A stretch of DNA of 6,796 nucleotides, from positions 1 to 6,796 of the forward strand of contig JANXMO010000287.1 in the NCBI GenBank assembly GCA_025354615.1. Direction: 5' to 3'. The stretch comes from Burkholderiales bacterium (GTDB lineage: Bacteria; Pseudomonadota; Gammaproteobacteria; Burkholderiales; Burkholderiaceae_C). The position numbers were made by a program, and so were the translations under genes. Position 1 is the stretch's first letter. Each line of letters opens with the position of its first letter. Shown one piece after another: positions 1 to 5,701 of this stretch. Under the pieces are notes generated by a model, which made no database searches, was not told where the DNA came from, and saw only the letters and a list, made by a program, of their open reading frames with translations.

Positions 1-414
1 CACATAGCCATCGGCATTCAAAATAAAGCCGGAGCCCACACCGCGTGTTTGCGGTTCGCCGGCCTCGGGCTGCGGCGGCGCGTTTCGCCGCGGGCTTTGC
101 GGCTGCCCAGGAATGGGCATGCCGAAGCGGCGAAAGAACTCCAGCAAGTCTTCGTCCATTTCAGGCGCGCCACTGTTGCGCGCCTTCAGTCGTTCGGTGG
201 TGCGGATGTTGACCACCGCCGGCCCGACTCGCTCGACCAATTCGGTGAAATCGGGCAGGTTTTGCGCCTGGGCCGCGGGTGCCGCCCAAGCGGTTGCCAG
301 ACCCAGCCACAGCGCTGCCGCCAGCCCGCGGCCTAGGCGCTGAATGCGTTGACAGAGCACGTGCGTCGCCAACAGCGGTGCGTTGCAGCTCGATTTGGTT
401 GTCGTCATCGTCAT
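1..414 (-). CDS. mucD: Periplasmic serine endoprotease, DegP/MucD (HtrA) family, N-terminal 138 residues (cut by left window edge)
   Basis: This is the start of an HtrA-type protease that would degrade or refold damaged envelope proteins in the periplasm. The 138 visible residues hold a basic N-region (R23, R26, R29), a hydrophobic core at about 31-45 and a signal peptidase site after AQA (48-50). The mature protein begins with NLPDFTELVERVGPAVVNI, typical of the family, then an acidic/aromatic segment (EDLLEFFRRFG, 89-98), a Pro/Gln-rich linker (about 99-122), and GVGSGFILNADGYV running off the edge. In this family the catalytic His follows directly after that point, so the catalytic His-Asp-Ser and the PDZ domains lie outside the window. 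The ATG at 414 has an AGGA Shine-Dalgarno 8 nt upstream. The stretch before the hydrophobic core is long (about 30 residues), so a later start such as the GTG at 360 is possible but has no ribosome site. It sits 71 bp after rseB, as the effector protease of the sigma-E cluster. Confidence 0.94.
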   Translation of the reverse strand, partial: MTMTTTKSSCNAPLLATHVLCQRIQRLGRGLAAALWLGLATAWAAPAAQAQNLPDFTELVERVGPAVVNIRTTERLKARNSGAPEMDEDLLEFFRRFGMPIPGQPQSPRRNAPPQPEAGEPQTRGVGSGFILNADGYV

Positions 415-422
415 GGTTGTTT

Positions 423-426
423 TCCT
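423..426 (-). promoter_or_regulatory. Ribosome binding site of mucD
   Basis: The minus strand reads AAGGAAAACAACC directly before the ATG at 414. The AGGA core is 8 nt from the start codon. This supports the ATG at 414 over internal alternatives. The surrounding 71-bp gap (415-485) is AT-richer than its neighbours and holds a 10-bp palindrome (AAAGCGCTTT, 465-474), but I see no convincing promoter or terminator in it. Confidence 0.6.
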
Positions 427-485
427 TCTTTTTTCTGTTTCATCAGCATCTGGTTTGTGACATAAAAGCGCTTTGAAGCACGTCC

Positions 486-1565
486 TCATTTCACCTTCTC
501 CAGGTGGCTTGAAAACACTTTCAGCGTTGCCAAAGGCACATCACCCACCACCGTGACCCAGTACTCACCGCGGCGCATGCGCACCATGTGCATGGCACCC
601 TTGGCACTCGACGTTTCTTGCATTTCGCGCCCAGAGCGCTGCGGCTCGATGAACACCGAAACCGACGTCAGCCCATCCGAAAAAACGGTTTGCAAAACGT
701 CAGGTGCTGCAGCAGTGCTGGCCGTGTCGGTAAAAACAGCGCTCTCCATGGGCCGCTTGACGCAACGAACTTGCTGGAATCCTGGCACAGGAGAGCGCAT
801 GGCCCAACCTTCGGCTTCTAGCCGGGCAGGTTGAAAGACGGCGCGTAGAACGCGATAACCCTCGCGGTTTTTCATCGGCTGCACTACCTGTCCCCGCTCA
901 GGCTTGACGCCCATACGCAGCTCTGAAAACGCCGAGGTTTCCAGCAGCTCGCCCCGCTCGCCCAGCACATCGGCGCGCAGCAGCAATCCGGTGGCCATTT
1001 CGGCCCACAGGCGATAGCCGAAACGGTAAGCGTCTCGCGGCTGCAGCGTCAGCACCGCGGCTTCGTGCCCGGCCACCCGGCCCGTACCGGTTGTACGCAG
1101 GGTATAAAACTCAGCCACATGGTCACCGCCGGTTTGCAGCAAAGAAGGAAACGCATTCAGCACATCGCGTTGCTCGACCAAAGCCACGCGGCTGCGTGGC
1201 CAGACGGTGTGCACGGTTTCGTTGAAGCGCAACACGTGGCGCGCTTCGCCGTCAAGCGGCTCGATGCGCTCGAACTGGTTGCCACCGTCGTAAAAATGCG
1301 TAATCCGAGCGCTTGACACCGGCCCGCCAGCGGTGCTGACCACCAGCGTGCCCGCAAAGTTTCCTTGGCTGGCGGCTGCGTGAATACGGGCCAGCCAGGG
1401 CCGTACTTGGGGCGGTGGCACAGGCCCGTTGGCAGCGGAAGCGGCTGTATCGGCAATGGGCCCGACGATGTCTGCCGGGGCGGCGACGAGCCCCGTGCCA
1501 GCGCTGCACAGGCCGAACAGGAGCGCAGCCAACCGCCCACTCAAAGACCGGCACGGTGCCTGCAT
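486..1565 (-). CDS. rseB: Sigma-E regulatory protein RseB/MucB
   Basis: RseB is a periplasmic protein that binds the periplasmic part of RseA and shields it from site-1 cleavage; lipid or LPS signals release it. From the ATG at 1565 it has 359 residues. A signal peptide (basic start, hydrophobic core about 14-28, likely cut near A28) is followed by a short Ala/Pro-rich stretch. The large LolA-like domain begins at about residue 55, with the family signature NFAGTLVVS (69-77), HFYDGGNQFERIEPLDG (90-106) and a conserved LRFNE segment. The smaller C-terminal domain includes VFSDGLTSVSVFIEP and ends with YWVTVVGDVPLATL. An in-frame TTG at 1583 would overlap the rseA stop (TTGA) and add six residues, but it lacks a Shine-Dalgarno. 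The ATG at 1565 has AAGGA 8 nt upstream and gives a cleaner signal peptide, so I prefer it. It lies 14 bp after rseA and must be co-transcribed with it. Confidence 0.94.
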   Translation of the reverse strand: MQAPCRSLSGRLAALLFGLCSAGTGLVAAPADIVGPIADTAASAANGPVPPPQVRPWLARIHAAASQGNFAGTLVVSTAGGPVSSARITHFYDGGNQFERIEPLDGEARHVLRFNETVHTVWPRSRVALVEQRDVLNAFPSLLQTGGDHVAEFYTLRTTGTGRVAGHEAAVLTLQPRDAYRFGYRLWAEMATGLLLRADVLGERGELLETSAFSELRMGVKPERGQVVQPMKNREGYRVLRAVFQPARLEAEGWAMRSPVPGFQQVRCVKRPMESAVFTDTASTAAAPDVLQTVFSDGLTSVSVFIEPQRSGREMQETSSAKGAMHMVRMRRGEYWVTVVGDVPLATLKVFSSHLEKVK

Positions 1566-1573
1566 GCCCATCA

Positions 1574-1578
1574 TCCTT
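1574..1578 (-). promoter_or_regulatory. Ribosome binding site deciding the rseB start
   Basis: The minus strand reads AAGGA followed by 8 nt and the ATG at 1565. The same AAGGA lies downstream of the alternative TTG start (1583) and immediately next to the ATG at 1574, so it can only serve the ATG at 1565. It sits just past the rseA stop codon, a position suited to re-initiation. Confidence 0.55.
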
Positions 1579-1579
1579 G

Positions 1580-2182
1580 TCAACGCGACGGCGCTTCAGC
1601 CGCGGCCTTGCGCAAAAAACCGGAGGGCATGCCCAATGCGCCGCGGCCTGCCAATTGTTCATGCGCAGCCAGATAGCGGTCGAGCTGAGGGTCACGGAAC
1701 ACACCAGGATCCGACGCTGGCCAGGCCGGTGGCGTTCCCACGCTTGGCCTGACATCCGTTGCTGCGACCAGCGCAGGCGCCGCGGCCGGACTGTTTTGAA
1801 AAGGCCACTCCAACCACACCATGCTGGCAACAGCCCAACAGCCGGCACCTGCGAGTGCTGGCGCTGCCCAGCCGAACCGCCGCCGTGGGAGCGCAAGCGG
1901 CGTCGCCACTGCTGCAGGCTCAACAGGTGCCAATACCACCGGCTCAGCTGCCAAGCGCAACCGCAAGGCGGTCATGAAAGCCGCATCATGGCCGGAGGGT
2001 GACGCCAATTCTTCGGAGCGCAACACATCGCCAATCGATTGATAGCGGTGCCAAGCCGACTGCCATTCACCATCTGCAGCCCAGCGGGCGCAGACGTCGG
2101 CAACCTCGCCAGGGGCCAGTTCGCCATCGGCCAAAGCCGATAGCTGTTCTTTGGACACCGCTCGAGCCAATCGATCTGCCAT
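1580..2182 (-). CDS. rseA: Anti-sigma-E factor RseA/MucA-like, single-pass inner-membrane protein
   Basis: This protein would sequester RpoE at the inner membrane until regulated proteolysis frees it. The 200-residue product begins with a cytoplasmic anti-sigma domain (about 1-75) carrying the hallmark LSALADGELAPGE (14-26) and WHRYQSIGDVLR (44-55). An Ala/Val/Pro-rich linker follows (about 78-100). One transmembrane helix at about 103-124 has arginines (R100-R102) on its N-terminal side, giving a cytoplasmic N-terminus and periplasmic C-terminus. The periplasmic tail (about 125-200) is rich in Ala and Pro and contains FRDPQLDRYLAAHEQL (162-177), which resembles a conserved segment in betaproteobacterial RseA proteins. 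The ATG at 2182 has GGAG 9 nt upstream. The open frame extends to 2287, but the extra residues would overlap the end of rpoE and are unlike the family. Its position directly after rpoE and before rseB fits its function. Confidence 0.94.
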   Translation of the reverse strand: MADRLARAVSKEQLSALADGELAPGEVADVCARWAADGEWQSAWHRYQSIGDVLRSEELASPSGHDAAFMTALRLRLAAEPVVLAPVEPAAVATPLALPRRRFGWAAPALAGAGCWAVASMVWLEWPFQNSPAAAPALVAATDVRPSVGTPPAWPASDPGVFRDPQLDRYLAAHEQLAGRGALGMPSGFLRKAAAEAPSR

Positions 2183-2191
2183 AAACAAAAT

Positions 2192-2195
2192 CTCC
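2192..2195 (-). promoter_or_regulatory. Ribosome binding site of rseA
   Basis: The minus strand reads GGAG, 9 nt, then the ATG at 2182, inside the 37-bp rpoE-rseA gap. This fixes the rseA start within a longer open frame. It also means rseA initiates independently rather than by overlap with the rpoE stop. Confidence 0.6.
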
Positions 2196-2219
2196 AAACA
2201 GCTTTTTTGAACCCGTGCG

Positions 2220-2828
2220 CTACCAGCGCCCGCCCGCCTGCGTGTCCAGCAGCGGACGCAAGCGCAAGGCAACCGCCTCACGCGCACGGAAAATCCGCGA
2301 TCTCACCGTGCCAATCGGGCAATTCATGCAATCCGCAATTTCTTCATAGCTCATGCCTTCAATTTCTCGCAGCAAGAGCGCTTGTCGCAAATCATCCGAC
2401 AGCGCGTCGATGGCTGCATTCAAGGTCTTTGCCATTTCCTTGCTCGACAGCACCGACTCAGGCGTTTCACCGTCGGTTAGTTCGTTTTCAAGACGCGAAG
2501 TTTCATCGTCGCCATCATTGTGTGCAGCGCGCGCCGATTCGGTGATCAAAGGATCCCGTTTGAGCGCGACCAGCGCCTTTTTCGCCGTGTTGACTGCAAT
2601 GCGATAGAGCCAGGTATAAAACGCACTGTCACCCCGGAACTGCGGAATGGCGCGGTAGGCGCGGATAAAGGTTTCCTGCGCCAGATCCGCGACCAGGTCC
2701 GTGTCGCGCACCATGCGGCCGATCAGGCGCTCGATGCGGCGCTGGTATTTGACGACCAGCATTTCAAACGCTTTGACATCACCCCGTTTGACGCGGTCGA
2801 TCAGCGCGGCATCGACGTCAGGATTCAT
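2220..2828 (-). CDS. rpoE: RNA polymerase sigma factor RpoE (AlgU/SigE, ECF group)
   Basis: This is the extracytoplasmic stress sigma factor that directs RNA polymerase to envelope-repair genes. The 202-residue protein has the two-domain ECF layout. Region 2 (about 10-90) carries FEMLVVKYQRRIERLIGRM, the core-binding DLAQETFIRAYRA (48-60) and the -10-recognition segment FYTWLYRIAVNTAKK (70-84). An acidic linker follows (about 103-128). Region 4 (about 133-190) carries LSDDLRQALLLREIEGMSY and the helix-turn-helix YEEIADCMNCPIGTVRSRIFRARE (161-184). The length is near that of E. coli RpoE. The ATG at 2828 overlaps the stop of the preceding small membrane-protein gene (ATGA) and has no good Shine-Dalgarno, which suggests translational coupling. 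The open frame continues upstream to 3071, but that extension duplicates coding sequence of the neighbour in another frame. It is followed by its own regulators rseA and rseB. Confidence 0.97.
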   Translation of the reverse strand: MNPDVDAALIDRVKRGDVKAFEMLVVKYQRRIERLIGRMVRDTDLVADLAQETFIRAYRAIPQFRGDSAFYTWLYRIAVNTAKKALVALKRDPLITESARAAHNDGDDETSRLENELTDGETPESVLSSKEMAKTLNAAIDALSDDLRQALLLREIEGMSYEEIADCMNCPIGTVRSRIFRAREAVALRLRPLLDTQAGGRW

Positions 2829-3295
2829 GGTGACACACCAGCGCTGGCCTTGCGGGGCGTTGCAAATACCGCGCACCGCAACGCATGCCACGTGGGCTCC
2901 AGGCCTTGCCGCTGCAACGGCAGCCAGCGCCAAGGGCAGCGGCCTTTTCTTTCGGGAGTGAATTTCAGCAGCATCCAGTTGCCGAAATCCAGGCTGACCT
3001 GCACTTGTCCGGCCCAGCGGTCGGCCGTTGGCGGCACCAGCAGACCGACGTGCCACTGCTGGCCGTCCCACTGCAGCTGAAAAGCGTTTGTCTTCAAACG
3101 GGTGACCGCAGCCGCCCAGGCACAGACACTCAAAGTCGTCAACCCGCCGCTCAAGTTGCCATCAAGCCGCTGCGGCGCACCACTCAACCACCAAGCGGCC
3201 AGAGCCGCCGCACTGAGGGCCAACAGACAAACGAGCCCACAACGCCAGGCAAAAAAACGCTCAACACTCAGCTGCACGGCCGGTGCGGCGGACAT
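2825..3295 (-). CDS. Small inner-membrane protein with YgfX-like architecture, translationally coupled to rpoE
   Basis: I do not recognise this protein with certainty. The 156-residue product has a short N-terminus with VERF (11-14), a first hydrophobic helix at about 17-38 (rich in Leu/Ala, ending AAWWLSG), a short polar turn, and a second at about 48-66. A soluble, probably beta-rich C-terminal part follows with FQLQWDGQQWHV (72-83), VQVSLDFGNWMLLKF (98-112), WRWLPLQR (122-129) and WHALRCAVFA (136-145). Two helices near the start followed by a Trp-rich soluble domain match the layout of YgfX (CptA) proteins, one of which I recall lying next to algU in Pseudomonas; this is resemblance by eye, not a search result. 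The ATG at 3295 is preferred; an in-frame TTG at 3310 would add five residues, and neither has a clear Shine-Dalgarno. The stop overlaps the rpoE start by 4 bp. It lies 36 bp after fabF. Confidence 0.85.
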   Translation of the reverse strand: MSAAPAVQLSVERFFAWRCGLVCLLALSAAALAAWWLSGAPQRLDGNLSGGLTTLSVCAWAAAVTRLKTNAFQLQWDGQQWHVGLLVPPTADRWAGQVQVSLDFGNWMLLKFTPERKGRCPWRWLPLQRQGLEPTWHALRCAVFATPRKASAGVSP

Positions 3296-3331
3296 CGAAA
3301 TATGAAACAACCAACAACCAGGAAAAGGCAG

Positions 3332-4576
3332 TTAGACGCGCTTGAACACCAGCGTGCCGTTGGTGCCGCCAAAGCCGAAGTTGTTTTTAACTGCGTACTC
3401 GATCGTCATGTCACGTGCTGTATTGGCGCAGTAATCAAGATCGCAAGCGGGATCCTGGTTGAAGATATTGATGGTGGGTGGCGACACTTGCTCGCGCAAT
3501 GCCAGCACCGTGAACACCGATTCAATCCCGCCCGCGCCACCCAGCAAATGCCCAGTCATCGACTTGGTCGAGTTGACCACCAAGCGGTGAGCATGGTCAC
3601 CAAATGCAAGTTTGATGGCGTTGGTTTCATTGATGTCGCCAAGTGGCGTCGACGTGCCATGGGCATTCAGGTACTGCACCGCATCGGTGTTGATGCCAGC
3701 ATTGCGCAGTGCATTGCGCATGGACCGTTTGGGTCCATCCACATTCGGCGCGGTCATATGGAATGCATCGGCGCCCATACCGAAACCCGCCAGTTCCGCG
3801 TAGATGTTGGCTCCACGCCGTTTGGCATGCTCATATTCTTCCAGCACCAACACGCCTGCGCCTTCGCCCAACACAAAGCCGTCGCGGTCGCGGTCCCAGG
3901 GGCGAGACGCCGTCGCTGGATCGTCATTGCGAGTGGACAGCGCGCGCGCCGCCGCAAAACCGCCGACACCCAGTGGCGATACCGATGCTTCCGAGCCGCC
4001 TGCAATCATCACGTCAGCATCACCGTATTCAATCAAGCGACCAGCTTCGCCGATGCAGTGCAAGCCCGTGGTGCACGCCGTGACAATCGCCAAATTCGGG
4101 CCTTGAAAACCATAGTGGATAGACACATGGCCCGAAATCATGTTGATGATTGACGCCGGCACGAAAAACGGCGTAATGCGCCGTGGGCCCTTGGCCATTA
4201 ACTCGCCATGGGTGTCTTCAATCAGCGGTAAACCGCCAATACCGGAGCCAATCAGGCACCCCACGCGTTCAGCCTGCTCCTCACTCAACTTGTCATTGGT
4301 GGGAAGGCCAGCGTCGCGTACAGCTTGAATTGCCGCCGCCATTCCGTAATGAATGAAGGTGTCCATATGACGACCGTCTTTCACAGGAAAATACGGGGCA
4401 ACCTCAAAATCTTTAACTTCTCCCGCAAAACGACAAGCTTGGGCTGATGCATCAAATTTAGTGATGTTGGCAATGCCGGTACGTCCGGCAATCAGATTGG
4501 CCCACCCCTCGGCCACCGTGTTGCCGACAGGACTGATGAGCCCCAGCCCAGTGATGACAACGCGACGACGGGTCAT
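3332..4576 (-). CDS. fabF: Beta-ketoacyl-ACP synthase II (FabF)
   Basis: FabF condenses malonyl-ACP with a growing acyl-ACP in each elongation round of type II fatty acid synthesis, in the cytoplasm. The 414-residue length is normal for the family. The thiolase-fold Cys-His-His set is complete: nucleophile C168 in VTACTTGLHCIG, H306 in LNAHGTSTPLGD and H343 in NSTKSMTGHLLGGAGG, with K338 in the same motif. The N-terminus (RRVVITGLGLISPVGN) and the glycine-rich C-terminal NNFGFGGTNGTLVF are also typical. The start is the ATG at 4576, with a weak G-rich stretch (GGTGGG) before it, and the gene begins 16 bp after acpP. It ends with TAA. No terminator-like hairpin is visible in the 36 bp before the next gene, so transcripts may continue toward rpoE. 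Catalytic residues separate it from FabH-type synthases, which use Cys-His-Asn. Confidence 0.98.
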   Translation of the reverse strand: MTRRRVVITGLGLISPVGNTVAEGWANLIAGRTGIANITKFDASAQACRFAGEVKDFEVAPYFPVKDGRHMDTFIHYGMAAAIQAVRDAGLPTNDKLSEEQAERVGCLIGSGIGGLPLIEDTHGELMAKGPRRITPFFVPASIINMISGHVSIHYGFQGPNLAIVTACTTGLHCIGEAGRLIEYGDADVMIAGGSEASVSPLGVGGFAAARALSTRNDDPATASRPWDRDRDGFVLGEGAGVLVLEEYEHAKRRGANIYAELAGFGMGADAFHMTAPNVDGPKRSMRNALRNAGINTDAVQYLNAHGTSTPLGDINETNAIKLAFGDHAHRLVVNSTKSMTGHLLGGAGGIESVFTVLALREQVSPPTINIFNQDPACDLDYCANTARDMTIEYAVKNNFGFGGTNGTLVFKRV

Positions 4577-4592
4577 GTACAGCCCACCCGGC

Positions 4593-4832
4593 TCAAGCTT
4601 TCTGATGAGTCAGCGCGTAATCGATCGCCAACTGCACAGTCGTGATCTTTTCGGCTTCCTCGTCAGGAATTTCAATGCCGAACTCGTCTTCCAACGCCAT
4701 CACCAGCTCCACGGTGTCAAGCGAGTCGGCGCCGAGGTCAGCAACAAATGCCTTCTCTCTCGAGACGTCGGCTTCAGGAACGCCGAGCTGTTCGGCAATG
4801 ATCTTTTTGACACGGGATTCGATATCGCTCAT
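4593..4832 (-). CDS. acpP: Acyl carrier protein AcpP
   Basis: AcpP carries the growing acyl chain on a 4'-phosphopantetheine arm and shuttles it between the Fab enzymes; it also supplies acyl groups for phospholipid and lipid A synthesis. The 79-residue protein is typical in length and strongly acidic. The attachment site is S37 in [19 protein letters not shown], and the helix III region carries [16 protein letters not shown]. The ATG at 4832 is chosen because an exact family N-terminus ([11 protein letters not shown]) follows it and a strong GGAGG lies just upstream. The frame stays open upstream to 4928, but that portion is non-coding leader. It is the only gene in the fatty acid group preceded by a large gap (110 bp), which holds a candidate promoter, consistent with the high AcpP demand of cells. 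Confidence 0.98.
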   Translation of the reverse strand: MSDIESRVKKIIAEQLGVPEADVSREKAFVADLGADSLDTVELVMALEDEFGIEIPDEEAEKITTVQLAIDYALTHQKA

Positions 4833-4833
4833 A

Positions 4834-4847
4834 ACTCCTCCAGGAGT
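4834..4847 (-). promoter_or_regulatory. acpP ribosome binding site within a short inverted repeat
   Basis: The minus strand reads ACTCCTGGAGGAGT, then T and the ATG. The GGAGG core (4837-4841) is a near-perfect Shine-Dalgarno 4 nt from the start codon. The arms ACTCCT and AGGAGT are exact reverse complements around two central bases, so the mRNA could form a 5-bp stem with a 4-nt UGGA loop that pairs part of the Shine-Dalgarno. Whether the stem forms in cells is unknown. Confidence 0.6.
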
Positions 4848-4867
4848 GTTTATGGGAACAGCCCGAG

Positions 4868-4896
4868 ATTCTAAAGGTTGCGGGACTCTGGACACA
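4868..4896 (-). promoter_or_regulatory. Candidate sigma-70 promoter for acpP
   Basis: The minus strand has TAGAAT (4868-4873), 5 of 6 matches to the -10 consensus, about 35 nt before the acpP ATG. At 17-nt spacing the -35 position is TGTGTC (4891-4896), a poor match, so this promoter would need an activator or tolerate a weak -35. Initiation would fall near 4861 and leave a leader of about 28 nt. I call it because it lies in the only large gap of the fatty acid cluster and acpP commonly has its own promoter. Confidence 0.35.
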
Positions 4897-4899
4897 GAG
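4886..4899. repeat. Short inverted repeat upstream of acpP
   Basis: CTCTG and CAGAG are exact reverse complements separated by GACA. The repeat overlaps the -35 position of the candidate acpP promoter. No run of T follows on the minus strand, so it does not look like a terminator for fabG. It could be an operator half-site pair, an RNA hairpin in read-through transcripts from fabG, or chance. Confidence 0.35.
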
Positions 4900-4942
4900 C
4901 CACCGCTGCCTTTGCCGGCCCGGCGCAACCGGTGAAAAACTT

Positions 4943-5701
4943 TCAGCTCATGTGCAGACCGCCATTGACATGCAGTTCCGTACCCGTGATGTAACCGGCT
5001 TCAGGCGATGCCAGAAAAGCCACTGCATGCGCAATTTCAGCGCCCCTACCCAACCGGCCGAGCGGTATTTGCGCCAGCAATGCCGTTTTTTGCGCAGTGG
5101 GTAAAGCATCGGTCATGTCGGTTGCAATGAAGCCAGGCGCCACGCAATTGACGGTGATGCCGCGGCTGCCCAACTCGCGTGCCAGCGCCCGCGTCAACCC
5201 GGCCACGCCGGCTTTGGCTGCGGCGTAATTCGATTGCCCGGGATTGCCGCTGGCGCCGACCACCGACGTGATATTGACGATGCGGCCATACCGCTGTTTC
5301 AACATTGGACGGATGGCAGCGCGGCTGACGCGGAACACCGATTTCAAATTGGTGTCGAGCACGGCATCCCAGTCATCGTCTTTCATGCGCATGGCTAGGG
5401 CGTCTCGCGTGATGCCGGCGTTGTTGACCACAACCTGCAGCCCGCCGTGCTGCTTGACGATGGTTTCAATAGCGGACTCAATGCCGGGGCCGTCGTTCAC
5501 GTCCAGGCAAAGACCCTGGCTGCCGGCGTACGCTGCCAAGGCCCTGGTTATCGATAAGGCGCCGGCTTCGGTGGTGGCCGTGCCGATCACCCGCATGCCT
5601 TGCGACGCCAGCTCCAGTGCAATCGCCTGACCGATGCCGCGCGACGCACCAGTGACCAGCGCCACCGGCGGGGTTTCAGGTGTTGATGCAGCGTCGTTCA
5701 T
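4943..5701 (-). CDS. fabG: 3-oxoacyl-ACP reductase (FabG)
   Basis: FabG performs the NADPH-dependent reduction of 3-oxoacyl-ACP to 3-hydroxyacyl-ACP, the first reductive step of each elongation cycle. The 252-residue protein is a classical short-chain dehydrogenase. It has the cofactor loop TGASRGIG (17-24), NNAG (93-96), N118 in DTNLKSVF, and the catalytic S146, Y159 and K163 in [23 protein letters not shown]. The conserved [14 protein letters not shown] (184-197) and C-terminal [16 protein letters not shown] also fit FabG rather than other dehydrogenases. The start is the ATG at 5701, which overlaps the fabD stop (ATGA), so translation is probably coupled. The N-terminus before the cofactor fold is several residues longer than in E. 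coli FabG, with a Ser/Thr/Pro-rich stretch; the overlap still supports this start. Confidence 0.97.
   Translation of the reverse strand: MNDAASTPETPPVALVTGASRGIGQAIALELASQGMRVIGTATTEAGALSITRALAAYAGSQGLCLDVNDGPGIESAIETIVKQHGGLQVVVNNAGITRDALAMRMKDDDWDAVLDTNLKSVFRVSRAAIRPMLKQRYGRIVNITSVVGASGNPGQSNYAAAKAGVAGLTRALARELGSRGITVNCVAPGFIATDMTDALPTAQKTALLAQIPLGRLGRGAEIAHAVAFLASPEAGYITGTELHVNGGLHMS

Noticed and set aside
465..474. Palindrome AAAGCGCTTT between rseB and mucD
   Set aside because: A 10-bp palindrome with no loop cannot form a useful terminator hairpin, and I see no second copy or promoter element at a regular distance. Likely chance in an AT-richer gap.
1415..2002. Plus-strand open frame of 195 codons opposite rseA and rseB
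   Set aside because: Its translation is Arg/Pro/Cys-rich with no family resemblance, and it covers the well-supported rseA-rseB junction.
2829..3071. N-terminal extension of the rpoE frame upstream of 2828
   Set aside because: The extra residues are unlike sigma factors and fall in the coding sequence of the upstream membrane-protein gene in a different frame. The family N-terminus begins at the ATG at 2828.
3153..3159. Possible sigma-E -35 element (GCAACTT on the minus strand) upstream of rpoE, suggesting autoregulation
   Set aside because: It matches the GGAACTT-type element in 6 of 7 bases, but no TCnnA-type -10 follows at 15-17 nt. A similar GAAACTT in rseB (about 1354-1360) is deep inside coding sequence and also lacks a good -10. 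Transcription start mapping would be needed to revive either.
2885..4153. Long open frame of 422 codons on the plus strand
   Set aside because: It lies antisense to fabF and the YgfX-like gene, has no recognisable domain, and has the low-complexity, Arg/His/Gln-rich composition of antisense frames in GC-rich DNA. fabF on the other strand has every catalytic residue.
4914..4932. GC-rich inverted repeats just after fabG, considered as a terminator
   Set aside because: The arms (GCCGG/CCGGC with a 1-nt centre, or CCGG/CCGG with a 5-nt loop) are too short or tightly spaced and no T-run follows on the minus strand.
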